This document shows, one piece after another, positions 37,789 to 46,708 of a DNA stretch of 64,000 nucleotides. Source of the stretch: Symsagittifera roscoffensis (lineage: Eukaryota; Xenacoelomorpha; Acoela; Convolutidae); NCBI RefSeq assembly GCF_963678635.1, contig NC_087071.1:1-64000 (forward strand). Direction: 5' to 3'. Below the pieces are notes generated by a model. That model was given only the letters and a program-made list of their open reading frames with translations, did no database searches and was not told the origin of the DNA. Position numbers and translations under genes: made by a program. Position 1 is the first letter of the stretch. Each line of letters begins with the position of its first letter.

Positions 37789-39744
37789 ATGGGTGACACA
37801 AACGAACTCATGGAATTCCTCTCAGCGAGTCTAGGAGCGACTCTAGACGAGATCTATCAGCGGCTGATCGATTGTGATTTCACACGAGAAGACCCGGGGC
37901 TGGCGATGTTTGTGGTTGCGCTCCTCAATGCATTAGGACGAGAGGGTCGAGGGAATCGCCCTACGGAAGTCGTGTTAATGTTGGCCTTCGGTGAGTCCGG
38001 GACCGCCGAGAGAGGTCGAAATCGACTGATGAGATGGAGGCGTGGAGAAATGTCTGGCCACGACCTGGCTCGTGATCCAGGACTAGGCGAACAGAGGGAC
38101 CACCGGCTAGGTGAGATGCCCTTACCAGTCCAACCGGCGCAGCCACTCATCGGAGCGAAGAGACAACGTGATGGGCCAGGCCCGTCACATTCGGTCGACT
38201 CCCATACAGCTGCTCCTCCTTCGAAGAAAGTGAGGATGAGTGAAAAAGAGATCCAGACGTCGGAGACGATCGAGACGCTGGAAAAGAAGGAGAAAGATCA
38301 GAGCGAGCTGTGTGCCAAACTCCAGGAGTATAGGGCAATAGCTCGAGAAAGAGACGAATGGAAGAAGAAATACGAAGATCTACAGGTGGCTTATAAGGAG
38401 GATGAAATAAATAAAGCACCTGAAGGAGCTGTATATGGCGAAGGTGAGCCAAGTGTCACCGGAAGTTCTGGCGAGCATGAGATCCTCGGAGGGACCCAAC
38501 GACACACGCCCCGGGAAACAGCCCAGGAGCTGTGTGTATCGAGAGGGCCCGAGGTTCTGGATTTACGTGCATCGAGAGAGCCCGAGGCTCCTCAGCAGAC
38601 ACGACTGTCTGCTTCTAGTCAAAGGTTCACGATACCAGACCCTTCTGACACTTACCTCGCTCCTCAGTTTCAAGAATCGTTCAACCAAGTGGCCAGAGCA
38701 ACGATGGACGAGATCAGCCGAATCACTGGACGGACATTGGGTAGGATCGTTCCTTCGCAGCGTCGTGATCAGTCATCTAATAGCTCGGAGCGAGCACCCC
38801 ACACGATAGTGCCCTCGGGGACTGCGCATGGCAGAACCTATCAAAATTCCCGCGTGGTAGATATTAGGAAGAATCTGATGACACGGCACCAGTTCACGCA
38901 AGTAGCTGCGGAGCATCCTCGAGCCTGCCTGAATGACATGAGCTGGAACCCCGCTACGAGCGACCAGGTAATTCACCCAGGGAGTCGCCACCTGATCATA
39001 GGAGACAGTTTGGTGAGGGATCTGAATGAGATCTTCGTCTATGGTCAGACAACCACTTTGTCCTTTGGAGGAGCTTCAGTGGCTCAGGTCATCAAGATGA
39101 TGGAATTCCAAAGCGAGGATCACCTGGATACGCTGGTGATAATGCTAGGAACTAACGACGTCTCGAGAGCCCCAGTGACTCCCGAGTGCAAGTGGGAGCC
39201 TCTGCTGGTATGCCTCCTGAATGAACTGAAGGAGAAGTACAGGCCCAGGTTTGTGGTGCTGTGCACGATACCACAAAACCCGCTGATGGGCACCACAGTG
39301 GCAGATTTCATGAATGGCAACGTGACACGGTGGAACGAAATGATCCGTAATCTGGTGAGAAGTAACCCTGGCGAGTTGCGACTTCTGGATCTCGAAAACA
39401 CGCTGCGCATGATTGATCACATTGCGCTTACCAGAGATGGGATACATTTCAACACCCAACGAGGGAGACACTGGATGAATGATGTATTTCAGACGCAATT
39501 GAGGGAAATGGAGCAGGAATCGAGGGCGACCAGTTCTCTAACTCGGACCAGGTCAACGACCGGAGGAAGTAGAATAAGGGCAAGCGTGCCCGAATCCCTC
39601 GTCAACCACCTTGGGCCCTTGGCGATGGAGATGGCTGTAGCCGCACCCACCGCTCCGAGCTCAAACGTGAGAGAGAGGCTAGGGACTGCTCCTCCTCCCA
39701 GAACACAACCGCTTGAAAGCCGACTCGGCAGATCAGTGGTTTAG
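37789..39744 (+). CDS. Copy B ORF2 N-terminus with coiled coil and SGNH hydrolase
   Basis: 651 codons from ATG 37789. Conserved N-terminal region (1-112), charged coiled coil about 148-205, variable linker, then an SGNH hydrolase about 395-580: GDSLVRDL (Ser407), FGGA, LGTNDVSR (Asn456), DGIHFN (Asp550, His553). All catalytic residues are present. The segment ends at TAG 39742-39744; the frame stays open beyond it and matches A, so this is a nonsense mutation in the linker after the hydrolase. No signal peptide at the N-terminus suggests a cytosolic or particle-associated enzyme. Confidence 0.87.
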   Translation: MGDTNELMEFLSASLGATLDEIYQRLIDCDFTREDPGLAMFVVALLNALGREGRGNRPTEVVLMLAFGESGTAERGRNRLMRWRRGEMSGHDLARDPGLGEQRDHRLGEMPLPVQPAQPLIGAKRQRDGPGPSHSVDSHTAAPPSKKVRMSEKEIQTSETIETLEKKEKDQSELCAKLQEYRAIARERDEWKKKYEDLQVAYKEDEINKAPEGAVYGEGEPSVTGSSGEHEILGGTQRHTPRETAQELCVSRGPEVLDLRASREPEAPQQTRLSASSQRFTIPDPSDTYLAPQFQESFNQVARATMDEISRITGRTLGRIVPSQRRDQSSNSSERAPHTIVPSGTAHGRTYQNSRVVDIRKNLMTRHQFTQVAAEHPRACLNDMSWNPATSDQVIHPGSRHLIIGDSLVRDLNEIFVYGQTTTLSFGGASVAQVIKMMEFQSEDHLDTLVIMLGTNDVSRAPVTPECKWEPLLVCLLNELKEKYRPRFVVLCTIPQNPLMGTTVADFMNGNVTRWNEMIRNLVRSNPGELRLLDLENTLRMIDHIALTRDGIHFNTQRGRHWMNDVFQTQLREMEQESRATSSLTRTRSTTGGSRIRASVPESLVNHLGPLAMEMAVAAPTAPSSNVRERLGTAPPPRTQPLESRLGRSVV

Positions 39745-40029
39745 AACAGAAATAACTCCCAGACCGTGTCTAGGAGGAACGATCCGCCCGCCACGGCAAA
39801 CCCTGCTCTAGCAGCAGGACCGTCTACGAACGCCGTGCCTGCGGAGGGAGTTGAACCAGGCAGCCTGCTGCTTTTGAACCGATCAGACCCGAGTCATTGG
39901 GGACAGTACAAGACAGACATGTCCACGAAGTTAAACATGAATACCCTGACGTGTCGGGAGGACGCGATGAGAATGATTGGCGGAGAGAGTCCCGATTATA
40001 TCGGATATCAGTCGTGGATTGGCTGCTAG
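39745..40029 (+). pseudogene. Copy B ORF2 linker fragment
   Basis: Same frame as the preceding segment after the TAG; the first ATG-like start is at 39766. Contains a Pro/Ala-rich linker and a tract matching A (WGQYK..M, REDAMRM). It leaves the homologous frame just before 40029. Confidence 0.65.
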
Positions 40030-40604
40030 CAGAGCAGGAGCAGTTCAGCTCTACGACTATGCTCCGACATGCAGACTTGAACGGGTTGCCTCAGGACAAT
40101 ACCTTTGGACCCTTGAACACGCGGTCCCTTACGGACGTCCGACAGAGAGCCCGGGAATTGACGCCACCTGCTCGAAGGGGCAAGTTTCAGGTAGAGAACA
40201 AGCCCAACAACAAGCATCATAAGATGTACAGGCAGTTCGCTAAACCACCTGGTCAGACGCCTGGTGAGTATTCAAGGGACTACCTCCGAACGACCACGGT
40301 AGATGTAGATGGAGATGACCAGAGATATGGGAAACTGAAGGCCCCAATAGGCGACGGCCTGTTCGCAGCTTACGATCCCTTAGAGATGAAAGCTGCAAAG
40401 TATCTGATCGTAGCCAGTTCCGATTATCTCTACACGCCCCGTTCTCTCTTCTGGCCCGACGTGATTTTCTTGACGGCACCTAAATTGGACTGGGGACAGG
40501 CAATCGGCATGATGATAAGGGTGGTCAGCATGGAGCCGCAGGTGATACGAAGGGTGGTCAGCATGGAGCCGCACGAAGGGTGGTCAGCATGGAGCCGCAG
40601 GTGA
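39897..40604 (+). CDS. Copy B ORF2 segment: start of degenerate second SGNH-like domain
   Basis: Homology to A begins about 40000 (VDWLLA.....FSSTT.LR.ADL.GLP..N..GP.N). It covers a conserved region, a PPG/PPGQT block and KAAKYLIVASSDYLYT.RSLFWPDV, which aligns with the nucleophile region of the second SGNH-like domain but lacks GDS. The segment is ended by a triplicated short sequence that shifts the frame. The first 35 or so codons are out of the homologous frame. Confidence 0.7.
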   Translation: MGTVQDRHVHEVKHEYPDVSGGRDENDWRRESRLYRISVVDWLLAEQEQFSSTTMLRHADLNGLPQDNTFGPLNTRSLTDVRQRARELTPPARRGKFQVENKPNNKHHKMYRQFAKPPGQTPGEYSRDYLRTTTVDVDGDDQRYGKLKAPIGDGLFAAYDPLEMKAAKYLIVASSDYLYTPRSLFWPDVIFLTAPKLDWGQAIGMMIRVVSMEPQVIRRVVSMEPHEGWSAWSRR

Positions 40605-40605
40605 T
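40517..40605 (+). repeat. Frame-breaking micro-satellite duplication in copy B ORF2
   Basis: AAGGGTGGTCAGCATGGAGC occurs three times (about 40517, 40550, 40576) with 26-33 nt spacing. Copy A has a single unit at this place, so this is a recent local amplification that moved the downstream sequence out of frame. Confidence 0.85.
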
Positions 40606-43123
40606 AGTGGTTGCAGGCTCAAATGATCATCTGCAAAGCAGGGGCTTACTGTCACGTCTGACGGATGGGTCGATCCCGAGCAACGAGGTCATAGGGGAGG
40701 CGATAATGACACTGCTCTCGGCGATGGCTGAGGTAGAAGCTGCAGCAAAACAACGCTTCACCCAAAATGTGGTGAAGGTGATCTTTGTATTGTCCCCAGG
40801 GTACGCTGCCTTGCCAGAACCCCTTCAGTTTGTGTACACAATGGTCACAACGATAGCAGAGGGGAGGTTCAACGTGATAATTCCTGCCCCGAACAGAGTA
40901 GTGGACCCAGACAATTACTACCCGTCCCGATCTGAGCTTACCGCCGTTTGGGCTGACATTTCCAATGCCATACAGGGGCTCAAAGATTGTAGCACAACTC
41001 GGTTGGTGCTAGATGAGGTTCTGGGGTTGGAGCTGTCCAACTTTGACAGAGTGCTGAAGTTAAGACCAGGGGTGGATGACGATCATCTGTTAGTACAACA
41101 GGTGGCTGATGATCTCTGGTTCAGACAGATGGATCATGCCGAGAATGAGCAGGGCAGGACAGTCAGGAAGAACATGACATCAGCGGAAGAAGATCTCATG
41201 GCAATGGCTTTGCGCACGAAGCCGCACAATAACGTATGGTTGTACTTGTCACCAAGGCTGTGCACCTTGGGTGAGGACGCGTTCGAGCATGCGCCGGCAG
41301 TGATAAAAGAGATACACGTGTATCTGAAAAATTTGTTTGATGCCCGGGAGTTAGCTGGGGGCATGATGTTGAAGCTGATGCAGGACGTAAACAGGATGTC
41401 ACTGGACAAGTTCCAAGCTGACGTGCTAGCCACGAGGGCACAGTACGAACGATCGGATGCTATCTTGGGTGGAATGGGAGTGGGATGGACGCCATCCTTC
41501 CTGTCGACGTGCTATCCTAGGGCATCCCGGAACTTGATCGCGAGTTTTGTCAGAGACATCAGGAAGTTATCGATTGGCCTGGTGTTAGCCTTATACGTGA
41601 CATTTGGTCACGAAAATTTCGTGAAGGGGCCGGCGAATCTCTTCACCCAAGCGATGGCAGATTTGAGATTGGATGGACTCCTGACCCTGATTGCCATGAC
41701 CTACGGTCGACTGGGTGATTTGCTTGTGCTGTTACGTTACCCCGAGCAACTACAGGGACCCAGTCGTGAGTTCAATGCACAGTTGGAAACCGCCTCGCTC
41801 AAGAAGATGAAAGACTGGAGGACTCTCCTGCTCCAATATCTTTTACAGCAGAACAGAAGCGTCACGGGAGAAGATAAGGTGGCGACGGATGCGAGTGAGT
41901 GCAAGCAATATTGTGGCATGCCCTTGCTGACAGATTTGGCAGTCATGATGCGGATCGATCCGTTGGCTCTGATTCACGGACTGCGGGAATTCGTCACGGT
42001 GGTGTATGGACCGGTGATGTCCTTCGTGTTCCCGGACGTGCAAGTCGAGGCATACAGGAATTCGGTGTTATACGTCAACCTGGTCTCAGTCGTGGACTGT
42101 TCCGTGCTGAACTGGGTAGAACAGAGGGAGTTGAGAGGGCTGGCCAGTGACGATAGGCTGTTCGGAAGAATAGCGGAGCCAGGTTGGATGTTGATGGATT
42201 TCAACAACCACTTCAAGTGCCGAATGGGCCGTGAGGAACTTTCTCACATCCAGATCAACCCGAAGCTTTGGAACTTAAGACCAGTAGTGAAGGATACGGG
42301 AGCGGCCATGGGAGTGCCACTCTTACCAGAAGCCTATGCACACGCTAAAGAGAACCAGCAAGCGTGGCTTTCCGGGTCCAGGCCGCTGCCGGACCAATGC
42401 CCTCGATATCCACCGATAAGGAGGATGTTGTTGGGAGTCACATCTCCCATCATTGCCCCTCGCATCGGAGCAGCTCGTGACGCAGAGAAGAGAATGTTGA
42501 AGTGGAGTGAAGGGATGGAGCCGCGCTTCATCGGCTGGAATGTTGCAGCCGCGCACACGTTTGACTTCTCATTTCCTGATGCTTGGAGCAGGAAAAAGAT
42601 CAAGGCACTACCTTCTAGGAGACCAGAGGTCTCGGCCGAAATGTGGAACGAAGTGTATTCTCCCACAGATGACTTATCAAGACTGAAGTGGTCAGGAGAA
42701 GTGAAAGTAGTGATGATGGAAGTGGCAAAGGAGAGCAGAGGAGGCACATATATAACAATAGAGGACTTGGCACCACATGGCGAGGAGTCTGTAGAATTCC
42801 TGGTGAATGATGAGTTGTTTTATCACGCAGGTGACATGACCGTACCGGCTCGGCCGGACTCGGGCATAGACTCACAACAAGGACCTTCAGGACCCAGGCC
42901 AAAACCTGATGCAGGTGATGATGAATTGATGGATCAGGACGATGACGATAACGATACCGAGGGAAAGACGGGAAAACCGGGTGAGACGGATCTGGGAGCG
43001 TTAGAGAGAGACTTGCTAGAATACCGGTTTAGTGAAGACGACGATGGGGAAGTCGATGGGAGTCTATTGCTAATGACGCCATCGTCTTTCATGTCCCCTA
43101 CAAAGGAGGCGTCGGCCGACTGA
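40580..43123 (+). CDS. Copy B ORF2 segment: rest of second SGNH-like domain and large unknown region
   Basis: 847 codons. Residues 8-25 hold VVAGSNDHLQSRG, the GxND-like block of the second SGNH-like domain, followed by FVLSPGYA.LPE.L.FVY and IIPAPN. Then come about 700 residues with no family I recognise but strong similarity to A: LVLDEVLGLELSNF, LRLDG..TLIA.T.G.LG, QYLLQQNR, GMPLLTDL, FPDV.V.AYR.SVL, PKLWNLRP, PPIRRMLLG. The end is acidic. It stops at TGA 43121-43123 in the acidic linker; the frame continues to the next segment without a shift. Confidence 0.82.
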   Translation: MVSMEPQVIVVAGSNDHLQSRGLLSRLTDGSIPSNEVIGEAIMTLLSAMAEVEAAAKQRFTQNVVKVIFVLSPGYAALPEPLQFVYTMVTTIAEGRFNVIIPAPNRVVDPDNYYPSRSELTAVWADISNAIQGLKDCSTTRLVLDEVLGLELSNFDRVLKLRPGVDDDHLLVQQVADDLWFRQMDHAENEQGRTVRKNMTSAEEDLMAMALRTKPHNNVWLYLSPRLCTLGEDAFEHAPAVIKEIHVYLKNLFDARELAGGMMLKLMQDVNRMSLDKFQADVLATRAQYERSDAILGGMGVGWTPSFLSTCYPRASRNLIASFVRDIRKLSIGLVLALYVTFGHENFVKGPANLFTQAMADLRLDGLLTLIAMTYGRLGDLLVLLRYPEQLQGPSREFNAQLETASLKKMKDWRTLLLQYLLQQNRSVTGEDKVATDASECKQYCGMPLLTDLAVMMRIDPLALIHGLREFVTVVYGPVMSFVFPDVQVEAYRNSVLYVNLVSVVDCSVLNWVEQRELRGLASDDRLFGRIAEPGWMLMDFNNHFKCRMGREELSHIQINPKLWNLRPVVKDTGAAMGVPLLPEAYAHAKENQQAWLSGSRPLPDQCPRYPPIRRMLLGVTSPIIAPRIGAARDAEKRMLKWSEGMEPRFIGWNVAAAHTFDFSFPDAWSRKKIKALPSRRPEVSAEMWNEVYSPTDDLSRLKWSGEVKVVMMEVAKESRGGTYITIEDLAPHGEESVEFLVNDELFYHAGDMTVPARPDSGIDSQQGPSGPRPKPDAGDDELMDQDDDDNDTEGKTGKPGETDLGALERDLLEYRFSEDDDGEVDGSLLLMTPSSFMSPTKEASAD

Positions 43124-45679
43124 TCCCCGATAGACCCAATAAGCCAGGCGAGAGAATGCCGAAGCAGGGATCCGCAGAAATTGCTCCATGAGTCACCAAG
43201 GAGGAGAAAAATCGAAGAATCAATGAGGGTATCCTTCCTGAGCACGCTGCCGGAAGAGGAATGGGAGAGATATCAAAGTGAGTTAGAAGGCAAGACAGGG
43301 ACAACCTGGAGCCGAGTGAATTTCATGGAAAGATCATGGGACGTGATACGACGATTTGGGACGCAGTCCATAATGAAGGTGGGATTGAACCAACCCATCA
43401 TGCGTGAGGTCTTGGAGAAAATAGTGAACTCCATGGAGTCGGATGTTCTGACCGAGTCAGTAACAGAAGACAGTGCCGATGATCAGCAAGTCGCAAAGAA
43501 ATTACCTGTCAGACGAGCCAGGAAGGGGCTGAAGCGACTAAAAGGGAAAACAGGAAGTCGAGCCATGAACCCGAGAGTGGTGAAGTCGAGAGCCAGCGCA
43601 GTGGTGACCTCTCTAACGAGCGCAGGTCGTTCAGGCGAGAGCGGGCAAGGAGATAGTGCAACGCTGACAGGGGGAGAAAAAGAGAATCTGATACCCCCTA
43701 TGCTCTTGGCAGGTCTGACCACGACTGCCGTAAAATCAAAGAAAACAGCACGAACCCTGGCAGACACTAAATTAGAGATGGAGATCATCAGTCAATGTGG
43801 ATCTGGAGGACTTGAAGATTACAGGCCCTCGCGGACCAACATAGCCAAGCTGAAGCTGGAAGGACAACTCGACGTGGTCGAGTACAGTCGAGTCACTGTG
43901 CCGGAATCAGTCCACATGGGGGATCCAGCAGGAGGTTATGTGGAGATGTTGAAAGCGAGAAACTCAGCGAGAGGGCACCTGATGGCTTGGAGCGAGAAGC
44001 GAGCCATGCAGGAATATCTGAAAGAGCTCACGGAGAATTCAAACTTAAATCGACAAGAATACGGCACGGTAATGTCCTCTGAAGCGAACGAAATTGGATT
44101 GGAAAGGCTACTAGAAATCTCCTGGAGGGCGGCCCTCCAGAGATACTTCGACGAATCGATGCATGCACCTGCTACGGTGGCAGCATACCTGGCTCATCCT
44201 TGCATGAGAACTGATCTGCAAGTACGGTTGGCTTGGTGCCTGATGGGCATCAAGAAGGCGGAGTATGAAGCCAGTAATGATTCGAAATCACGGGAACAGG
44301 AGCTGGAGTTGATGGAAGCTCTGCGAGCGTTGATTTCAAAAGACGATTCTGCGATAGCACGGGCTAAGCGTAAGGATGCCCTTTGCTTTGTCAGGTTCGT
44401 GGTGGATCGTATCCCCACTCCTGTTTTGGGAGAATTTATAAAGATCATTCGGCAAAAGGGAGTTGATTGCGAAAGGAATTTTCTTAGGGCACTCCTGGAA
44501 CTGTATCAGGATATGCCGTTGACTGTACCAAACAAGGAGTCGAATGACATGGAGAGCTATCGCAAGTTGGAAGAGGTGAGAAGATATTCCAACAAAGAAT
44601 TGAAAGTGAGCCGGGAGTTGATTGAAGCAGTCAAAGGACAAAAAGAGTTTGCAACGCTAGGGAAACTGAAGTCGTTCCAATATGTGTCTGGTATACTGGG
44701 GATGGCGTATAATCCCTTCGTGAATGAAGAAGCCAGGGAAGCGTACTTCGACTATGAGCAAGTCATAGTACTCAATTTCTGGGTTGAACGTATTAAAGAG
44801 ACTGGGATGCTGATGGTGGAACAACCCAAGCTGGGAGTTATCTTGGAAGAACGAGTGGTCGAACCCTCGGTTCCCGAGCTAAAGGGGCAAGTGATTTTTG
44901 ATTGTAGTTCTTGGGACGGTCCCTTGAAAACCAGTCTAGTGACGATGTGGGAACTCATGAAGCCTTCTTGGTGTCCTCATCCTAACGCCGGTTTAATCTG
45001 GGACATGACGGCGGATATCACGTTAGACCTGGATGATGACGCGAGTTTGCATGATCTGGCCATGATAGATCATCTGCTGGCCATGAGGTTGACGAAGCGG
45101 AAGAGCAACCCATCCACGGAGCTGTCCGAGGAAGGTCCATCGAGCAATTGGTTGAAGCAGGGCACATGCTTGGCTCAACATAGTGGGATGGAAGGACATG
45201 TTTGTAACCTGGGACACTGCCTTGTTACGCTGAGCGAGCAGCATCGGCAACTGGCACGATTGTATGGAAGATTGAGCATGTCGGATAAGAGTGGTATGGA
45301 GTTGGTCGCGGACTGTCATGGGGTGACGGATGTAAATTTGATCACAGCCTTGGGATTTTGTAGCATGACGAGTTCGATAGAATCGCTTGAGCACCTGGAG
45401 CGTGCCCATGAGCTAGTGACGTTCCTCAGCGTGGAAGTATTCCCTGGAGCATTGCAGACGGAGCAGAAGATAGGGGGCTGGAGAGAAGCTCTGGAGAACG
45501 AGATGAATCTGAAAGATAGTGAGGCCTATCATAAACCGACTGGTTCAAAATATCTGGTGGGTTCAAACTCCGCACCATATTGCAGTAGTAGATATCCCAC
45601 ACACATGGTGGTGATGGATGCAAGGACACAGCAGGTGTTGATTGACCAACTCAACTTTTCTCTGTGCCAAAGTGCGTGA
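43124..45679 (+). CDS. Copy B ORF2 segment: unknown helical region and start of Cys/His-rich C-terminus
   Basis: Continuous with the previous frame after TGA; the first predicted start (43181) is only a TTG. Includes the LPEEEWE...GTQSI.K.GLNQP.MREVL block shared with A, a basic linker, the GGYVEML..RNSARG block, then YVSGI.GMAYNPF. It also carries a stretch of about 75 residues that A has lost (about 44885-45110), with FDCSSWDGPLKTS and WCPHPNAGLIWD. The Cys/His part follows: GTCLAQHSGMEGHVC, ADCHGVTDVNL. A 2-nt insertion near 45662 ends the homologous frame. Confidence 0.8.
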   Translation, partial: SPIDPISQARECRSRDPQKLLHESPRRRKIEESMRVSFLSTLPEEEWERYQSELEGKTGTTWSRVNFMERSWDVIRRFGTQSIMKVGLNQPIMREVLEKIVNSMESDVLTESVTEDSADDQQVAKKLPVRRARKGLKRLKGKTGSRAMNPRVVKSRASAVVTSLTSAGRSGESGQGDSATLTGGEKENLIPPMLLAGLTTTAVKSKKTARTLADTKLEMEIISQCGSGGLEDYRPSRTNIAKLKLEGQLDVVEYSRVTVPESVHMGDPAGGYVEMLKARNSARGHLMAWSEKRAMQEYLKELTENSNLNRQEYGTVMSSEANEIGLERLLEISWRAALQRYFDESMHAPATVAAYLAHPCMRTDLQVRLAWCLMGIKKAEYEASNDSKSREQELELMEALRALISKDDSAIARAKRKDALCFVRFVVDRIPTPVLGEFIKIIRQKGVDCERNFLRALLELYQDMPLTVPNKESNDMESYRKLEEVRRYSNKELKVSRELIEAVKGQKEFATLGKLKSFQYVSGILGMAYNPFVNEEAREAYFDYEQVIVLNFWVERIKETGMLMVEQPKLGVILEERVVEPSVPELKGQVIFDCSSWDGPLKTSLVTMWELMKPSWCPHPNAGLIWDMTADITLDLDDDASLHDLAMIDHLLAMRLTKRKSNPSTELSEEGPSSNWLKQGTCLAQHSGMEGHVCNLGHCLVTLSEQHRQLARLYGRLSMSDKSGMELVADCHGVTDVNLITALGFCSMTSSIESLEHLERAHELVTFLSVEVFPGALQTEQKIGGWREALENEMNLKDSEAYHKPTGSKYLVGSNSAPYCSSRYPTHMVVMDARTQQVLIDQLNFSLCQSA

Positions 45680-46095
45680 GGATGGCCAGAATGTCGGAGA
45701 GGTCATATGATTTGTTGGCAAAGATCTTTCGGGCAGTCCCGAAGAGATCTGAAGGCGAGTTGCAAGATGTAGTGGGTGAAGAGTTTCTGAGATTAAACGA
45801 AGGCAATGTGAGTGAGTTCCAGAAGCAGAAAGCGAGTGGAGCGTTACCCACTGAATTCCCCACCATAGAAGAGAAAGACGACTTACACAGAAATCTGATG
45901 GAGGTGGAACCGTTGCTGGGAGCCTCAGGGTATCGGACCCGAAGTGAGAACCCATGGGGAGTATCCTTGCCACTGCCTGGCGCAGACGTTGTGGTACCCC
46001 AAACGCTGGAATCTGATGCTAGTATGGGACGTGGAGGAGTTATACTCTACGGGGTTGCCCGATCAGAATCAACAGGTGTCAATCCTGGTGGTTAG
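45664..46095 (+). pseudogene. Copy B ORF2 C-terminal fragment after frameshift
   Basis: Continues the homologous frame with PKCVRMARMSERSY, matching PKCVRLARMSEKSY in A. Near 45940 the homologous frame moves again, so codons after about 45945 here are out of frame. Confidence 0.72.
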
Positions 46096-46708
46096 TGCCA
46101 TGCTGGCAGTGAGATGGTTGGAGGCTAACGCGGACACAAGTGAACGGGAGACGGCCGTGCCGACTCCTGAACAGCTGAGCAACGTGAAGATGAGTCATGA
46201 ATTGGATCTTTTCAGAACCACCTGCAAGGTTCTGAGAATATCTAAAGCCATTGAAAGAATATGGTCAAGGCAAAGATTGATGCCTTGGTTCCGTGCAGTG
46301 ATGACATCATGGATGTATGAACGCGCGAAGCGTCACATGTCGAGGAACACGGAAGCCTATCAATCTTTCCAGCTAGATATAGGACCAGGAGCCTATAAGA
46401 GAGCATTCCTGACGCACAGAAACGCGGTCACCACGGCGGTGAAGCGAGTAGCTGGAGCGCCTTGTGTAACTGAAGATGAGAAGAAAGAGGTCTTAAGAGC
46501 TGACCTAGAACGAAACGTGAGTCTGTGTCTTCACAACAGCTTTTGCAGGAACCGGGAGCAAAAGGTTAATGTTGACTTGCTACCTTGTTGCAAACCGAGG
46601 CTGTTGGAACAGGAGAGTTGGGGCACGGCCCGCAACTCCATGGACATGCTGGAGAAAGTATTGGAAGACAGCGAAGCTGATGATCAAGATGGAGAAGTGA
46701 TGGAATGA
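45944..46708 (+). CDS. Copy B ORF2 C-terminal end
   Basis: 254 codons. Conserved with A: PCHCL.QT.WYPKR.NLML.WD, LPD..Q.V.I, LMPWFRA.MT.W.YE.AK.HMS, FQLDIG.GA.KRA..THRNAVTTAVKR, and the closing Cys cluster CLHNSFCRNRE...LPCC. It ends in an acidic tail, as in A. Unknown function. Confidence 0.78.
   Translation: MRTHGEYPCHCLAQTLWYPKRWNLMLVWDVEELYSTGLPDQNQQVSILVVSAMLAVRWLEANADTSERETAVPTPEQLSNVKMSHELDLFRTTCKVLRISKAIERIWSRQRLMPWFRAVMTSWMYERAKRHMSRNTEAYQSFQLDIGPGAYKRAFLTHRNAVTTAVKRVAGAPCVTEDEKKEVLRADLERNVSLCLHNSFCRNREQKVNVDLLPCCKPRLLEQESWGTARNSMDMLEKVLEDSEADDQDGEVME

Noticed and set aside
37789-46708. ORF2 as a retroviral envelope glycoprotein
   Set aside because: No signal peptide, furin-like site, fusion peptide or clear membrane anchor seen; the recognisable domain is an SGNH hydrolase. 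Only the position is env-like.
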